From Vitrella brassicaformis (lineage: Eukaryota > Sar > Vitrellaceae), in NCBI GenBank assembly GCA_001179505.1, contig CDMY01000821.1:176546-240545 (forward strand): a DNA stretch of 64,000 nt, given 5' to 3'. This document shows, piece by piece, positions 10,047 to 23,128 of the stretch; position 1 is the first letter of the stretch, and every line of letters starts with the position of its first letter. The notes below the pieces were generated by a model, which had not been told where the DNA came from, ran no database searches, and saw only the letters and a list, made by a program, of their open reading frames with translations. A program made the position numbers and the translations under genes.

Positions 10047-11727
10047 CTATCTGTCGTCCACTGTCAGCTCTATTCTCTTCTCAAACCCCTTGGCCGGCCC
10101 AGAGGCCGCCCCTTGCCGCGACCGAAGGCCGCTGAGGTCAATCTGCTGCGAAACCGCCGCCAAAAGAATCAGTCCAGCACCCACATAACCCTGAATCACA
10201 CCACACGCCACCACGGCAGATGGGGGTCACACCGATGAAAGACCAAGGCTCGTTATGTGGCGGCCAGCGGACCTGAGCACCCAGTGTCTCTCCAAGGAGG
10301 AGGTTAGCGAAGATGGCGCCCCAGAGCGGATCGAGGGAGTAGATGATGGCCGCCCTCTCGGCACTCACGCGACGTTGACCTACAGTCTGCAGCCGACCAC
10401 ACCACCCGTCACGTCAGTCAGCAGAAATGAAGCAGTGCCTGTCTGCGCATGTGCACACCTGGATGAAGTTGCAGATGGCTGTTGTCACGATGCCGAGATA
10501 GAGGGCTGCACCCACTTGCCGGCCAACATCTCGCAGCACGTCGGCTCTGTTGGACCCCTCCTCGCTGACGAGGGCCGTCCTGATGCCGTCCAGCAGCTCC
10601 TTGGCTACGTCGCTGTGTCCGTGGTGGCCACCGGCGAGCAATGGATACCCCACCGTGACGGCAGCCCACACAAGACACAACACGGCCACAGTCGAGAGGC
10701 TAGTCGCGTTCAGATCCACAGCACGGTACCTGCAGAGACAGCACCGTATTGTGTGTGTGTCATGAGGGTGTATGGTTCCTTCCCTCAGTGCTGACTCACT
10801 TCCTGGCGGCCGCCTCCAGCCGCAGGATGAACATGGCCGACGCCATTGCCGCTGCCACACTCCACAGGTCGCCAATATTGGGGGGCGAGCCGTCCGACGA
10901 CAGCAGGGCAGTCCCCGCAAACGCCGTCAAAGCAGATAGCCACGTGCCCTGTTCACAGCACAAGACACGGGAGATCACCGATAGGTGCATGTTTGACGCG
11001 CCCCAGGTACGCGTACCGCCGAGATGTGTCTTCCGAAGAGGAGTGCGGCAAGGAAGGGGACGAACTTGACGTTGAGGTAGAGCAGGAAGGCGCTCCTGCT
11101 GGCGGTCGTCTCCTGCAGCCCCACAGCTTGCAAGGCGTAGCCGAGGAACATCCACATACCCAGCTCACCGCCCGCTCGCCACACGCCTGTCCGATCATCC
11201 CGTTCCTCCCCTCCCACAACCCCGCTCTGATGCCGCGTGGTTGGCAGCCAGGGAAGGAAGATGAGAGCTGCGACGGCAAAGCGCATCAGGTTGATGAGGG
11301 CGGGGGAGGAGGCAACGGACGGGTCCACGGCGCTCTTGATAACTGCATGCTGGGTGCCCCACAACACTGTCACAGTGTTGAGCAGCATCAGCTCCAAAAG
11401 GGGGAATGCCGGCAGATCGCTGGTATGCTTGGGATCTGACTTGCGCTGCTGCTGCCGTTGCTGCCGCTGTTGCTCCTCAAGCAGGAGCGGCAGCCGGTCA
11501 CCGTCCTCCTCATCACCGCTGCACGAGCTGCCCGTGTCGGCTCGCCGGCGGCCGCCGGCGGAATAGGCCTCCTGGCGTTTCCTCATGTGCTGTGGCAGCA
11601 TGAAGAGGGAGTCGCGTGGCCTGTGGCCGTACCGAAAGAGAGGCACGGGTGAGTTGAGGAAAGGCAGGGAAGTGATGAGCATCGGCGCCTGAGTCAGTGG
11701 TGGAGGCGCCAGTGAGGCACAGAGCAT
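10047..11727 (-). CDS. EamA/DMT-superfamily membrane transporter
   Basis: Five exons (11727-11017, 10948-10800, 10729-10459, 10386-10273, 10190-10047) with matching phases give about 460 residues. After a ~130-residue cytosolic N-terminus (basic, Gln-rich; contains DEEDGDRLP) there are about ten hydrophobic segments. Typical EamA features are LINLMRFAVAALIFLPWL, ETTASRSAFLLYLNVKF in the first repeat and RRVSAERAAIIYSLDPLWGA followed by GETLGAQG in the second. These proteins move small metabolites across plasma, vacuolar or plastid membranes; the substrate cannot be predicted. The chosen start at 11727 (MLCASLAP...) leaves 89 bases to the divergent MFS gene; an in-frame ATG at 11874 would overlap that gene. 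Confidence 0.85.
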
Positions 11728-11816
11728 AGAGAGAGGGAAGGGGGGCAGAGAGGACAACTGGCTCAGCTCGCAGCTGCGAGCTGGAGAAAATTTGTGGCGG
11801 TTGTGTGGCTTCTGCA

Positions 11817-14526
11817 ATGACACAGGACGTAGCAATGGCTTCGAGCGAAGATGGGGATGAGCAAGCACAGCCATCTGACTTTGAACACGTGGCGGTGATA
11901 GTGGCCGACAAGAGCTCTTCCTTTCATGAAAAGGACGCCCTCATCGACAAGACGGCAACGGCAAACGACGTGGATGCCACTGCACCACAAGAGATGACGA
12001 GCAAGCAGCGCTTCCCATGGTCCCACACCGATGCAATCACACCGAGGAACAAAGAGGCATCCATCTAGCTGTTGACCCGGTCCTGCCTGCTGTCCCGTCT
12101 GCTCAATCCGTCAGGTTCCGTCTGGTTATACTTGGCATGATTCTGTTCGCAAACTCAGTCTTCATCTGGTATACATGTGGCCATACGTCGAAAAGGACCG
12201 CAGCGCTCAGAGGCTGTGGTTTGGTTGCACTTGTCTGTTGTGTTTGTGTGTTGGGGTGCAGGATGCTGTTCCCGATGCTGCCTTTCATGGTGCGCTTCTA
12301 CCTGCCCGACTTGCCGCTTGCAAAGGTGAGCAACACACACATCACATCACCCACCCCTTGTTTGTATCCATCCATCCATCCAGCCAGCCAGCCAGCCAGC
12401 CATGACCATCCTCCCTCGTATGGTATGCTGTCTGTCGTCCATCCTATCTATCCACCTTCAGCTCGGGTACAAAGCCGGGTGGCTTGGGGCGGCCTTCCAC
12501 CTGGGGTCGCTGTTTGGCTCGTTGTTCTGGGTAAAACTGACGGACGGAGTCATCCCGCCTACGTTGATGGGGCAAGGATGCATCGCTGCCATGCCGGCTG
12601 TGCGCTGGTTGCCTGCCGTGTCTGTGTGTCTGTCTCTGCAGGGGAGGATGGCTGACATCATTGGGCGGCGACCTGTAATGCTCATCGGGATGAGCACCAC
12701 GGCTGTGGCGTGCACCGTCCTCGGTGTGCATACCAGCCAGGCACACATCACACACACACAGAACAAGTTATGTGTCTGTCTGTTTTTCTTTCTTTCTCTC
12801 TTGGCGGCTTCCTTCGAGTAGGTTTGGTGACCACATTTGACCTTGCTCTGGCGGTGCGCCTCTGTTGGGGCCTGTTGAACTCTGTCGTAGGTCAGTACAC
12901 GGCGCGTACCACATCCAGGTACTTTATTCCATATATGCCTTCTCTCTGGTCTGTCAGGGGTCGCAAAGACATACTGTGGCGAGATCCTTGACTCGAGCAT
13001 GCAGGTAAGTCAGTCGCCCATGCCATGCACCCATTGGTACTCGAGTGCGGTTGGTTGATTCCTGTGCGTCTTTGTGTCTGAGCATAGGCCACGGGGATGA
13101 GTATCTTCGGCATCGGTGCCAGTCTCGGACGGCTGGTGGGGCCATCCATAGGAGGCATGCTGTCCGGCGACCCCGACGATGCCGCCCCCAACTCCCACCT
13201 ACCGCTGTTCTTCACCACCCACCCCTTCGCCCTTCCATGCCTCATCGCGGGCGCCTTGTCGTTTGTCGTGGTGCCACTCGCCCTCTGCTTTCTCGAAGAA
13301 ACACTGCCAGGAGCGAAGAAGGCCGACCTCTGCGGCTGGCTGGGCCGCCGTGCGAGAGGCTACCAGTCTGTGGCTGCAAGCGATGTGGTGGCGAGAGAGG
13401 GCGAGGGTGAGGGGCCTTTCCCCAAGCTGCAGAGCTCCATGAGTCGGTGCAGCAACTGGTCTGACGCATCCACGGCTGCCACGGCTGACACATCCCCTGA
13501 TGGGGACGGCGAAGGGGATGAGGAGGCGGACGGGGAGCCGGAAGGAGCCGACGATCATGTTCTTGTCGATGATGACGACCACGGTCACGAGCAAGGCTCT
13601 CATTCTCAGCCAATACTGGCTGATGGGGGCGGTGGTGGGTGGAGCTGGGAGGTCTGGGTGTGCGTCAGTCTTTACGGCGCATTGGCCTTCGGGCAGATGA
13701 TGGCCACGGAGGTGTACCCCTTGTGGGCGGTGCTGCCCGCGTCCTCGAGCGGCTTTGGGCTGGACAGCTCCACCATTGCTGTGACGGTCATAGCGTCGGC
13801 CCCCTTCTCCCTCGCCTTTCAGCTCTTCTGCTACCCCAAGATCGCACGCACACTCGGATGCAAAAGAACGTTCCAGGTGAAATACACACACACACACACG
13901 CACACAGAGGCTCTCAACACACGACACTGTGTTTCTTCCTTGCGTATGGTGTTCGTTTGCCTTAGGTGGGTATGAGCGGTTTTGCGGTAGTGTGCGCCCT
14001 GACGCCATTGCTGGCGTGGCTGCCAGACGAGGGCAAGGGACAGTCGGCTAGTGGTTGCTGGAGTGACAATGTGAGTGCGTGGGTGGTGTTGGGCGCTCTC
14101 GTCGCCCGCAACGGGTGCCTCGAGATGTTCCAGCTCAGCGCCTTCACGAGCGTCTTTGTGCTCGTCAACAACTCGTGCCTCGCCAAAAAAAGGTACGCAC
14201 ACACACCCAGAGAGGGAGAGAGAGACAGGGAGAGAAGGAGACAGAGAGAGAGGGACACATGTTGTGCGTGTTGGTGCTGTATGAATGACTCCAGGGGCAC
14301 TACGAATGGCATAGGTCAGGCATCCGCGGCCGTGTGCCGTCTGGTCGCCCCGCCGATCGGTGGTGGTCTGTTCGCCTGGAGCATCACGCACGGCACCGCA
14401 TGGCCCCTCAACTACAGCCTGGTGTGGTACACCTGCAGCTGTGTTGGGCTGCTCGCCAGTGCGGCCGTGCGGATACTCCCAGACAGCATCGAGACCAAGA
14501 AGGAAGACAGAACAGACAGACCGTAG
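11817..14526 (+). CDS. 12-TM major facilitator superfamily transporter (ZIFL-like)
   Basis: Ten exons (11817-12019, 12115-12168, 12262-12325, 12462-12530, 12642-12723, 12822-12890, 12958-13004, 13088-13876, 13966-14192, 14295-14526), all in phase. The first half has the MFS A-motif as GRMADIIGRRPVMLIG after TM2, then VAKTYCGEILDSSMQATGMS and GRLVGPSIGGML at TM4-TM5. A long acidic cytosolic loop with poly-Asp (about residues 290-390) separates the two six-helix halves. The second half includes YPLWAVLPAS and RLVAPPIGGGLFAWS. The pattern fits the zinc-induced-facilitator-like group of H+-coupled exporters. Substrate unknown. About 590 residues. Confidence 0.87.
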
Positions 14527-15391
14527 GCAGGCAGGTAGCCAGACAGACAGACATTGGTAGTGGTTGCCCGTGTGGCCGCTTCCGTAGCATGCATGGCTGG
14601 GGCGTGCGTGTGGGTGGGGAGGGAGGGAGGGAGGTATGATGGTGGCCAGAGGTGGGTATGGCTGTGCGTCAATGATTGATTGCGTCGTGTATCACTCACT
14701 GTGTGTGGCTGCGTGCATTATCGCTCCTATCATGTCTGTCTGCTATGTGCCTGCCTCTTGCTTGCGTACCTGTGTGTTTACGTTACGTACGTGTGCGTAT
14801 GTGCTAGTAGTTGTAACCATTGCATTGGATTCCTACAGGCAGGCCGACTGTATGCCATTCGTGCGTCCGTCTGTGGCCCTCGGCCTTGCTTAGAGGCAGC
14901 GGTTTTGTTGCCTTCACACAATCAGACAGACATACGGACGGACCTGTCTGGGCGTGATGCCCTGTCTTTTTACATACACATGAATGGGTGGGGTGGGATG
15001 GTGCCTCCCCTCCCTCCTTGAATGGGACCCGCTGTGTACTTCATGTGTGGAACTGCGATGAAATTCAACATTCAATTCGTACGAGTGCCTCGAGATTTCA
15101 CGTGCAGCAGCCATCTGTCAGTCCGTGAGGAGTTGGATGCGAGTCGATGTCTGTATCCCATCGATAGGCATCCATCCATTGGTCCGTCCATTGGCGTCAA
15201 TGACACTTCCCATACACGCACATCCATGCCGCCCATAAACCCATCCAGCCTCTGTCTATTCTCTGCCACTCGCGTCTCCCGGCCACTATCTCTCTGGCCA
15301 CCAACCGAACAGACACACCTGTCGCTCACCGCCCCACTATCTCCTTCTCTCTGTCAGCCAACCCATCAGTCGACCGACATATCACAATCAC
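14527..15391. other. Intergenic region, no gene seen
   Basis: About 860 bases between the 3' ends of two convergent genes, with GACA/CTGT and CCTCC microsatellites. Short open frames are low-complexity shadows. Confidence 0.6.
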
Positions 15392-17254
15392 TCAATCACT
15401 CCAAACCCCTCCCTCCCTCCCTCCCACCCACCCATGTGCTACTACAACCATGCATCTCGTCTCCCCCATCTTGCTGCTGCCCCGATCGATGAACCACTGC
15501 ATGACCAGGAGCCATGCCTGCCGATCATCGACGGGCAGGGGGGGAACTACCAGTCGCTGCTCCAGGTAGGACACAGCTGACTGATAGTTCCCAGGGTCGT
15601 TCAGTGGCTGGATCACTTTCGGACCGCCGAGACGCGGCCGCGGGGCAGGAAACAGTGTGTCTCCTGGGGGCAGATTCAGCTCCTGCCTTGTGCAAGGAGG
15701 CTTCAGGACGCACTTGCCGACGCCCAGCAAAGTCGCATAGAGGGCCCGGCCCGCTCTCGTCCACATGGACGGCTTCTCGGGCGTCTTCGGCGGCTTCCAC
15801 AGCTGCGGGCGCCTCCCGATGTGCGTCTTCTTGTGCAGACGGCTGGAGTGGGTGACGAGGGGTAGGAGGGAAGGGAAGGGGGGGTTGATGACCGTCGCGC
15901 TGCCCACAGATGCCCGCGGCTCGGGAAAGAGCTCATCACCCGCCTCGGGCCCGACAGAGATTGACCTGCTACTGCCGTTGTTCTCGGTCTCTTTCTTCTT
16001 CGCATACCACACCATCGATATCCGCCGCTGCACCTCAGGCAGTGAGAGGTGAGCTGCCGCCTCCTGACGAGACATTATCTTCGGCGCTGCCGCATCGTCC
16101 CCAATGGCCCACGTCTCTTTGTTGTCAGAGCACTTGGCCAGTGCCGTACAGTGGCCGCCATTGACCTCCTCGTGTCCGTTGTCGTCCCTGTCAGGATGGT
16201 GGAACTGGACGGCGAATAGCTCGAAAGGGACGGGGCTGATGACAGTGGGCAGCTCAAGTGTCATGGGGGCCGAGATGCGAAGGGGGCTGGGGTATTGACG
16301 GTCTATCGTCCCCCAGTTGGTGTAGTGGCACTGTGCGCGCTTCACCGACAGCGCCAGGACGTCCGCCGCATCGTACATCTGCTGTCTGCAATATAACCAA
16401 AGGAAACAAGCAATGGATGGATGAATGGCTGGATGAATGGATAAACATCGATGGATTTGTGTCATAGGAGCACCCCGTCTTACTTGTATGTGATGCGACC
16501 TCCGCAGCCAGAGCACGGGCGCTGGCCTTCGGGCTTATCATCTTGCAGCAAGGTCGCCTGGATGACCTCCGTGAGATCCCACTCCTTGGACAAATCCATC
16601 ACGTCAGTCACACCAACTTCCACCACCCTCTCCGTAGCCCCAACCGCTTCCCTCCCCTCGCCACACTGACACACCTTCTTCCTCAGAAGGGCACATCCAA
16701 ACACCGCCCCAAATCGGGTCTCCTCCGAGACACCAGCCGTGCTCTCCTCACATTCGATAATTTGCAGGAGAGCACGGAGGGTCTCAGCGGTGTCCTGCTC
16801 GCTCTGCATATCGAGGTCGTAGTCACTGCCCCAAAACTCGCCACGCGGCTTTTGAAGATGAGAGAGCAGTGGCGCCATATCGAGAAGTGGGGGGCCCTGG
16901 CCGGCCGATGATGCGACGGTGAGGGTGGTTTCGATGTCGATGAACGCCTCTTTGAGGGTCTGCAGGGTGGCGGAGGCTTCACCAACGTTGCGCCTGCACG
17001 CCGACAGACATGAGCACAAATTGCAATTGCAATTGGATGAAGCGAGGGGCATGCCATGCGATGGCTCTCTCTCAGAGTCTCTCTCTTATGCAGAGCCCCG
17101 TGCATTGTGCAGCCCTTCTCTTGTTCATCAACACCAACCTGGCAAGCAGAAATGACCGCAATGGATTGCAGTTGTAGAGGCTGAAGATAAGGCTGTTGAA
17201 ATGGCAGATGACGCCGGATTCATTCCGAAGTCTGAAGGGCCCGCGGCCATCCAT
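15392..17254 (-). CDS. Divergent ubiquitin-specific protease (USP family)
   Basis: Three exons (17254-17139, 16993-16484, 16385-15392) give about 540 residues. The Cys box is recognisable but diverged: NESGVICHFNSLIFSLY keeps the catalytic Cys and the N-S-L core of G-NTCY-NS-LQ. The QQDAxEFL region reads SEQDTAETLRALLQ, a CxxCG zinc-ribbon pair is present (CSGCGGRITYK), and the His box is ENGGHCTALAK-like (NGGHCTALAKC) followed by WAIGDDAAAP and a final MVWYAKKK. The C-terminal extension (~170 residues) contains a Trp-rich segment. USPs cleave ubiquitin from proteins. The start at 17254 is the first Met before the Cys box; additional 5' exons are possible. The segment 16000-16920 is duplicated at 44460-45370. 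Confidence 0.78.
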
Positions 17255-18445
17255 CGTGTGTGAGCAATTTGGGGAAGGGGAGGGCTGGGGAGGGGCTGAT
17301 GGGGGGCTACCGTTCAACCTTGGAAGGCGTCACTCACGTCCAGTTGGCTGAGACAACGAGTGAGACGTGTGACGAGACCCGGCTGGGGGCGAAAAATCCG
17401 ATGGGAAAGGAGCGAATGATTGGCAAATGACGACAAGGGCTGCACTCAAATTGACCCGAAGAGCCTTCTGGGAACGCAAGAAGACGAGGAAAGCGCAGAT
17501 ATTTGGTTTCGAAAGTTTTGAGCTTGCGCCTGTCTGGAAGCACGGGTCACTCACTCACGTTGAGATGAATAAAGTCACCACCATCCATCCATTCATTCAT
17601 TCATGCGTCCAGTCCAGCTATGAATACACATGCACAGCGCATTCTACACCATCGATCACCTGCACACATGCATGTGTATGGCAGTGGTACGCGCGAGGGC
17701 CTTACTCCCAGTCCACCCATCAAAACAAGCCCAAAGCGCACCCACATGGGCACCCGACTCCACTGCCCGCCGGTATCCCATCTTGTGCGTGCCTTTCTGC
17801 CTGTCTGGATGGCTGAGCCATGCAGACATGGTGAACAGACACGGCTGGGACCAACCACAATCATGACATATCCATCCATCCGTCCGTCCGTGTAGTTGCA
17901 TGGTTCAAAAAAGTCGGCAGGCATCGAGTGAGTGGGTGAGTGATTGCATGTGTGAGAAAGTGGACAAAACACACACACACGAGCCGCAGCGCACACCACG
18001 CCACACCGACCCCCGCCGTCAGTCACCCGGGCCGGGTACCAAGCATGGCAGCAGTCACCCGTGCGCATGTGTTCGCCTACGTTCGTACGCACGCATGACA
18101 GAGGGCGCACACACTCGACACACGACACACGACACGACACACCCATGCATGTCTGAATGCAGGCCAAGTGAAGCCCTCTCTCGTCATGATACATACAGTG
18201 GCTGGGCTGGCTGGCGTGCATGTAAGCTGCCGCTGGCTGTACACCCACCCCACCTATCCATCCATTCATCCATCCCATCAAGTGACTGACATCAGAAAGT
18301 GTATCTCTCCACGCACAACTCAATCATCTCTCTCCAACCGCATTACGGAATGCCCGCCTGTGCAACCAGCGGGCAAAAAATTACCCAGAGGCAGCGAGCG
18401 AGGCACCTAAGAGGGCGGCTGTCTGGCCGGCTCATGTCGTGTCGA
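17255..18445. other. Intergenic region; no supported gene
   Basis: About 1.2 kb rich in ATCC, CATG and CACA runs. Reverse-strand frames over 17330-17554 (Phe/Ser/Pro-rich) could be an upstream exon of the USP gene, but no junction gives a convincing match. Confidence 0.5.
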
Positions 18446-21400
18446 TCAGGCCGAGACCGAGACAGGCGTGGCTGCGCTGCCGTTGGCCATGTGTGTGCCG
18501 TTGGGTGTGGGGGTGGGTGGGACGGGGGTGGAGCCGCTCGCGGTCTCCCAGAGGCTCTTCCACCGCATCACAAAGTCGCCGAAACTCTCGCCCTTGGTGC
18601 GATCCTTCGCATACGTCCTGACACAAATTTTTGATTGGCACACACGTCCATAGGTGTTTGGGGTCTCTCGTGTGTTGTGTTGTGTGTGGTTGGGTAACGT
18701 ACTTGAGGATGGGTGTGAGAAGCTGCAGGATTTCTTCCTCGTTGACGCCCTCCCTGTAGACCTTGTTGAGCCGGTGGCCCTCGAAATCACCGCCCAGCAG
18801 CAGGTTGTAGTATCCTGGACTGCGGCCCACAAACGCTATCTCCGCCAGATACGGCCTGCACATCGTCAGATGACAACACACGTATGCCGTGGCGGCCTGG
18901 CGCTCTGTGTGTGTGGATGTGTCATGGCAGGCAGGCAGGCTGACCTAGCGCATCCGTTGGGGCATCCTGTCATCCTGATGGTGATCTCGTCCTGGTGCAG
19001 GCCGCACTCGTCCATCACGCTGTCCAGCTTGGTCACCAAATCAGGCAGATACCTTCACACACAACACATACGCACAGATCTATTGTGTTCTTCCTTGTTG
19101 CCTGTTTCTCCCTCGCCCCTCCCTCCTCCCTCTTTCACCTCTCTGCCTCAGCAAACGCCAGTGGGCAGGTCGGCAGGGCCACACACGCTACCGAATTGAG
19201 CCGAAGAGCCGAGTGCCTGCATGGGAGGTGAGGACGACAGCGCACAGTCACATACAGAGAGAGAAACCTTGTCTGTCTGTCTGATCATCGCCCACCCACT
19301 CACCTGGAGTTGTCGACCCCGTACATGTCCAGGAGCGCCTTGATGGCGCCCTTGTCGGCGTCGCTGATGTTGCTGATGGTGAGGTTCTGGTTGCAAGTCA
19401 GCCTGAAGTTGCCCTTGTGGACGGATGCCAGGTGGCGGATGGCCGTCTTGAGCTTGTAGTCGGGCAGGTCGACCACCCGGCCGTGCTCGATGAACATGGT
19501 GTAGTGCCACTTGCCGTCGTCCGTCTTGGCCCAACCGTACGAGTCGCCACGAGTCTTGAACGAAAACGGCCTGCAATGCAGACACACACAAAGGTAGGCA
19601 TCTTCTTCAGGTGGTGGTCATCAACGAGTGTACCCTACCTGGCCTTCTCGAGTTTCCTTCCGAGCTCCTTCTCCACTTGTGTGCGGAACCAGTCGACGCC
19701 GTGGTCGTCAACCGTGTACTTGAGACGCGCATGCTTCCTGAATTAATTCACACGCACACGCACACACGCGATGGATGCGATGAATGAGTCTGGCGCGGTC
19801 TCTCTCTACCCCTCCCCATGTGGTCGCACCGCACACCACACCACACCACACCTGTTGGTTCTGTCACCGTGGTCCCTCTGCACGGCCATGATGGCGGCCA
19901 GTACGTGTTTGGCGTCGTCGGGTTTGCAGAAGCCCATGACGTCGGCCGTCCGGGGGAAGGTGGCCGGGTCGTTGTTGGTCGCACCCATACCGCCACCCAC
20001 CGTCACCGTGAACCCCTGAGGCGATGCGATGCGACCAAAAACGGTAAAACGAAACGAATGCATGCCATGGGGATGGATCCATCGATGTAGATCTATCTCT
20101 TCGTTCGTTCGGTGCTGGAAGAGCCATCGTATCGTGCGCATCTCACCTGCAACTCGCCCTTCTCTATAATTGCGATGAAGCCTACGCAGTGTGCAAACAC
20201 ATCTGACACGACACACACCAAACACACCAAAGGAAGGCACAGCAGGAGACAGACCCAAAGATACATACGATGGATTGGGTAGGACCACATGCATCGCATC
20301 CAACGCGCAGCGCACACATGTCCGTCCGTCCGTACTCACCGACGTCGTTTACAGGCGGTATGGCAACGGCGACTTTGAATTTGCGTGGGAGGTATGTCTT
20401 GCCGTACAGGGGCTCCTCCTCGACGGGCGTGTTGGCCGCCACCAGCTTGCTCGGCAGGCCCTCACCGCCGCCCTCGTCCAAGAATATCTCGTAGTACGCA
20501 CTCGTCCTGACACAACACAACCAAGCCCAACCAAACACCAGACAGCCGTGTGCGTGAGTGTGCCGAAGCCAAGCCCCTCTCTCCATCCCTCTCTCCCTCC
20601 CCTCTCTGCATCTCTGCCTCTCTGCGTACCTCGGCAGCACGAATTCCGAGAGTTCCTTGCTGATGGCCTGGATCTGGTAGTATGTGTGTGCGGGGCAGAC
20701 GCCGGGTGTGCTGGTGCAGATGACGTTGCGGTTGACATCTCCGCAGGCGGCGATGCAGTCCATGCAGGCCTTGGCCATGCCCCGCACGACCGTCTTGAGG
20801 TTGCGCTTGATGATGCCGTGCAGCTGGAACGTCTGACGGGTCGTCACCTTGAGCGTCTCGTTGCCGTACTGCGATGACAACTCATCCATCGCCTGCAGCA
20901 CACATGACATGCGCACACCACAGGAGAAGCCGACACCAATCCCATCCACACATCGTGGAGGTGCGTGTGTGGCGTCTGGAACGTACCAGCCACTGGTGTG
21001 GTTCGCAGAGTCCGCCTGGCAGCCTGACTCGCGCCATGAAGGAGAAGGCCTTCTCAATGCCCAGCTTGGCACGTTCGCTGCGCATCTCCCGGTGGTCCTG
21101 CTGGTAGATGCCTGACGGTCCGGTCCGTCAAGTCCGTCAACATACACACACACACACACACACACACAATCATAATCGTGTGTGCGTGCGTCTGGTCGGA
21201 ATGTTGTGTGGATGACTGACCGTGGAATTTGATGACTTTTGTGTCTTCGTATGGGATGCAGCCAGTGGAGACGTCGTCGAGGGTGTCCTTGAGGGAGCCC
21301 CGCAGGTAGCGGCTGGCGATCTTGATCTCCTCGTCAGTCGGGTGCCTCGTGTCAACCGCCTCCTGCACACACACACACACACAGACAAGCAAACAGCCAA

Positions 21401-22770
21401 GGCACACCGGTGCATTGCCACGAGTGTCTTCACTGCTTTAGTGGTGTGTACCTCACCTCCTGTTCGACGGCGCCGACTCTGTCGAGTCCGAGTGTCTTCC
21501 AGAACTCAGGCTCCCACTTGCCCCAACCGTCCTCGTACTTGTCAGTGTCCTGCACACACACCCACACCCACACCCACCCACCCACCCACACACACAGAGT
21601 GTCACGGGTGTGTGTGTGCCGTCAGGTCAGCAAGTCACGCAGGTCACTGACCTGGTCGTCTCCGATGCCGCATGGCAGCAGTCGGTGTGCGCCCAGGTGC
21701 TCCAAACGACTATCCAAATCACGACCCGCCTTGCAGAAATACTGAGGGTCCGGCCTGCAGTGCACCACACACACCCACACCAAAAACGATACCTCCTCAG
21801 AATCCACCAGCCCGCCAGCCCACCCATCTCCACAGTGTGGTGTGCTGTGCCTCGCTCACCAGTAGTGCCTGTCTCCGAGTGCGAATACGGCGAAGCTAAC
21901 CCCATCGAGCGTGAAGCCCGGCTCGGTCTCGCACAGCCCCGTCCAGAGCTTCTTGGCGTTGCCCGGGAACTCCCCCTGCCCAGCCGTGCACACGACCGCC
22001 ACCACGTTCTTCTCGCCCTTGAGCTGCGGCGGCTCCACCGTGTCCATCGGCACACACCTGTTGTCCGCCCCCCTCGCCTTGGCCTCCTTGGCCAGTCGCT
22101 TGGCCAGCCCCTCGGCGTTGCCACCGTCCGACCCATACACGATCAGCAGCGGCACCTTCTGCGCCTCGGCCAGGCCACCCCGCAGCTTGGCCAGTGAGGC
22201 CTCGAGCAGTGGGTGGCCGGCGGGCAGCTTCTGGACGTACTTGTCCTTGAGATCAGGGTGCGCCCTGATGAGCAGGTTGAGCTGCGACTCGCGCTCCAGG
22301 AACTTGGACATCCCCTCAGGCAGGCTGCCCGCATCCACGCAGAACGGGTCGCGGCCCGCCGCCTCAGCAGAGGGGTCCCACCGGAAGCTCACGTCACCCC
22401 CGACCAGCACGATGGACGGCCCGTCGTAGTCGGCCGCCTGGGTGAGTGCGCGTGTCATCTGCAAGTCGGTAGCGTCTGAGGCGACGGCAGCGACGAATGC
22501 GGTGCCGTACTCCATGGCGAGGAGCGCGAGGTCCTGCCGATAGGACGCCAGGTTGTCGGTGATGAGCACATTGAAGGTGGTGTCCTTGGCCGAGGCGACG
22601 GCCTGCACCGACGAGAGGGCCGCATCTTCCGAGCGGCTGATGACTGCCCAGTGGACGTGCTTGGACGTGGCCTTGCCCAGCACCGATGCCGACACTCGGC
22701 CGCTGTAGGTGCGGAGCTTCGACGAGTCGAAGAGCCGCTTCAGAGACGCCACCGCGTTGCCGTGACTCAT
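18446..22770 (-). CDS. Assimilatory sulfite reductase hemoprotein (beta) subunit with PFOR-like and flavodoxin domains
   Basis: Fifteen exons with matching phases: 22770-21860, 21754-21652, 21549-21457, 21362-21221, 21111-20987, 20892-20630, 20506-20340, 20181-20147, 20015-19852, 19737-19639, 19570-19304, 19216-19138, 19052-18945, 18855-18703, 18617-18446. Residues ~1-215 resemble the C-terminal part of pyruvate:ferredoxin oxidoreductase ([29 protein letters not shown]). A flavodoxin domain follows ([29 protein letters not shown]). The rest is a CysI-type hemoprotein: two half-repeats ([36 protein letters not shown]) and the siroheme/4Fe-4S cysteines in VACVALPTC and [12 protein letters not shown]. 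It reduces sulfite to sulfide for cysteine synthesis. The domain order matches yeast Met5/Ecm17. It is divergent from its likely partner at 23129. Confidence 0.9.
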
Positions 22771-23128
22771 GGCTGCTCTGCGATGCCCTAATACATCCAC
22801 GAGAGAGCGGAAGAGGCTGCACCGGAGGAAAGGAGCAGGTCTCGAAAAAAAGCTCGCAAGTCCAGTGATTGAGGAGGATTCCTTTCGCACAAGACGCGGC
22901 GGGAAGAGCACGGCTGGCACATCCAGAGCTCCGCAGCACATCGGCAGGCTTCATCCATAGCCACAGAGGCTACGTGGCATCTGCTTGTGTCCAGCGCGCG
23001 TCGCCGTCGCCAGCTGCCCAGTCGCTCGTTCTTGTGTGTCTGATTGAGAGAGAGCGCCCCACATCTGCTCGTCCTTGGTGTTGCTTGGGTTCCCCTCATC
23101 AGTAGCTAGCCGGTTCGGTGCCGCCTGT
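22771..23128. promoter_or_regulatory. Probable bidirectional promoter of the sulfite reductase pair
   Basis: The 358 bases between the two start codons are the only upstream space for both sulfite reductase genes. No TATA box stands out. Shared control is inferred from orientation and matching function. An in-frame ATG at 22941 could lengthen the beta subunit and shrink this region. Confidence 0.5.

Noticed and set aside
13199-14008. 269-codon reverse-strand frame inside the MFS gene
   Set aside because: Shadow of the large MFS exon, which has unmistakable transporter motifs on the plus strand.
17601-18323. 240-codon reverse-strand open frame
   Set aside because: Composition is dominated by microsatellite-encoded residues (Cys, Met, His, Gly runs) with no domain pattern or splice support.
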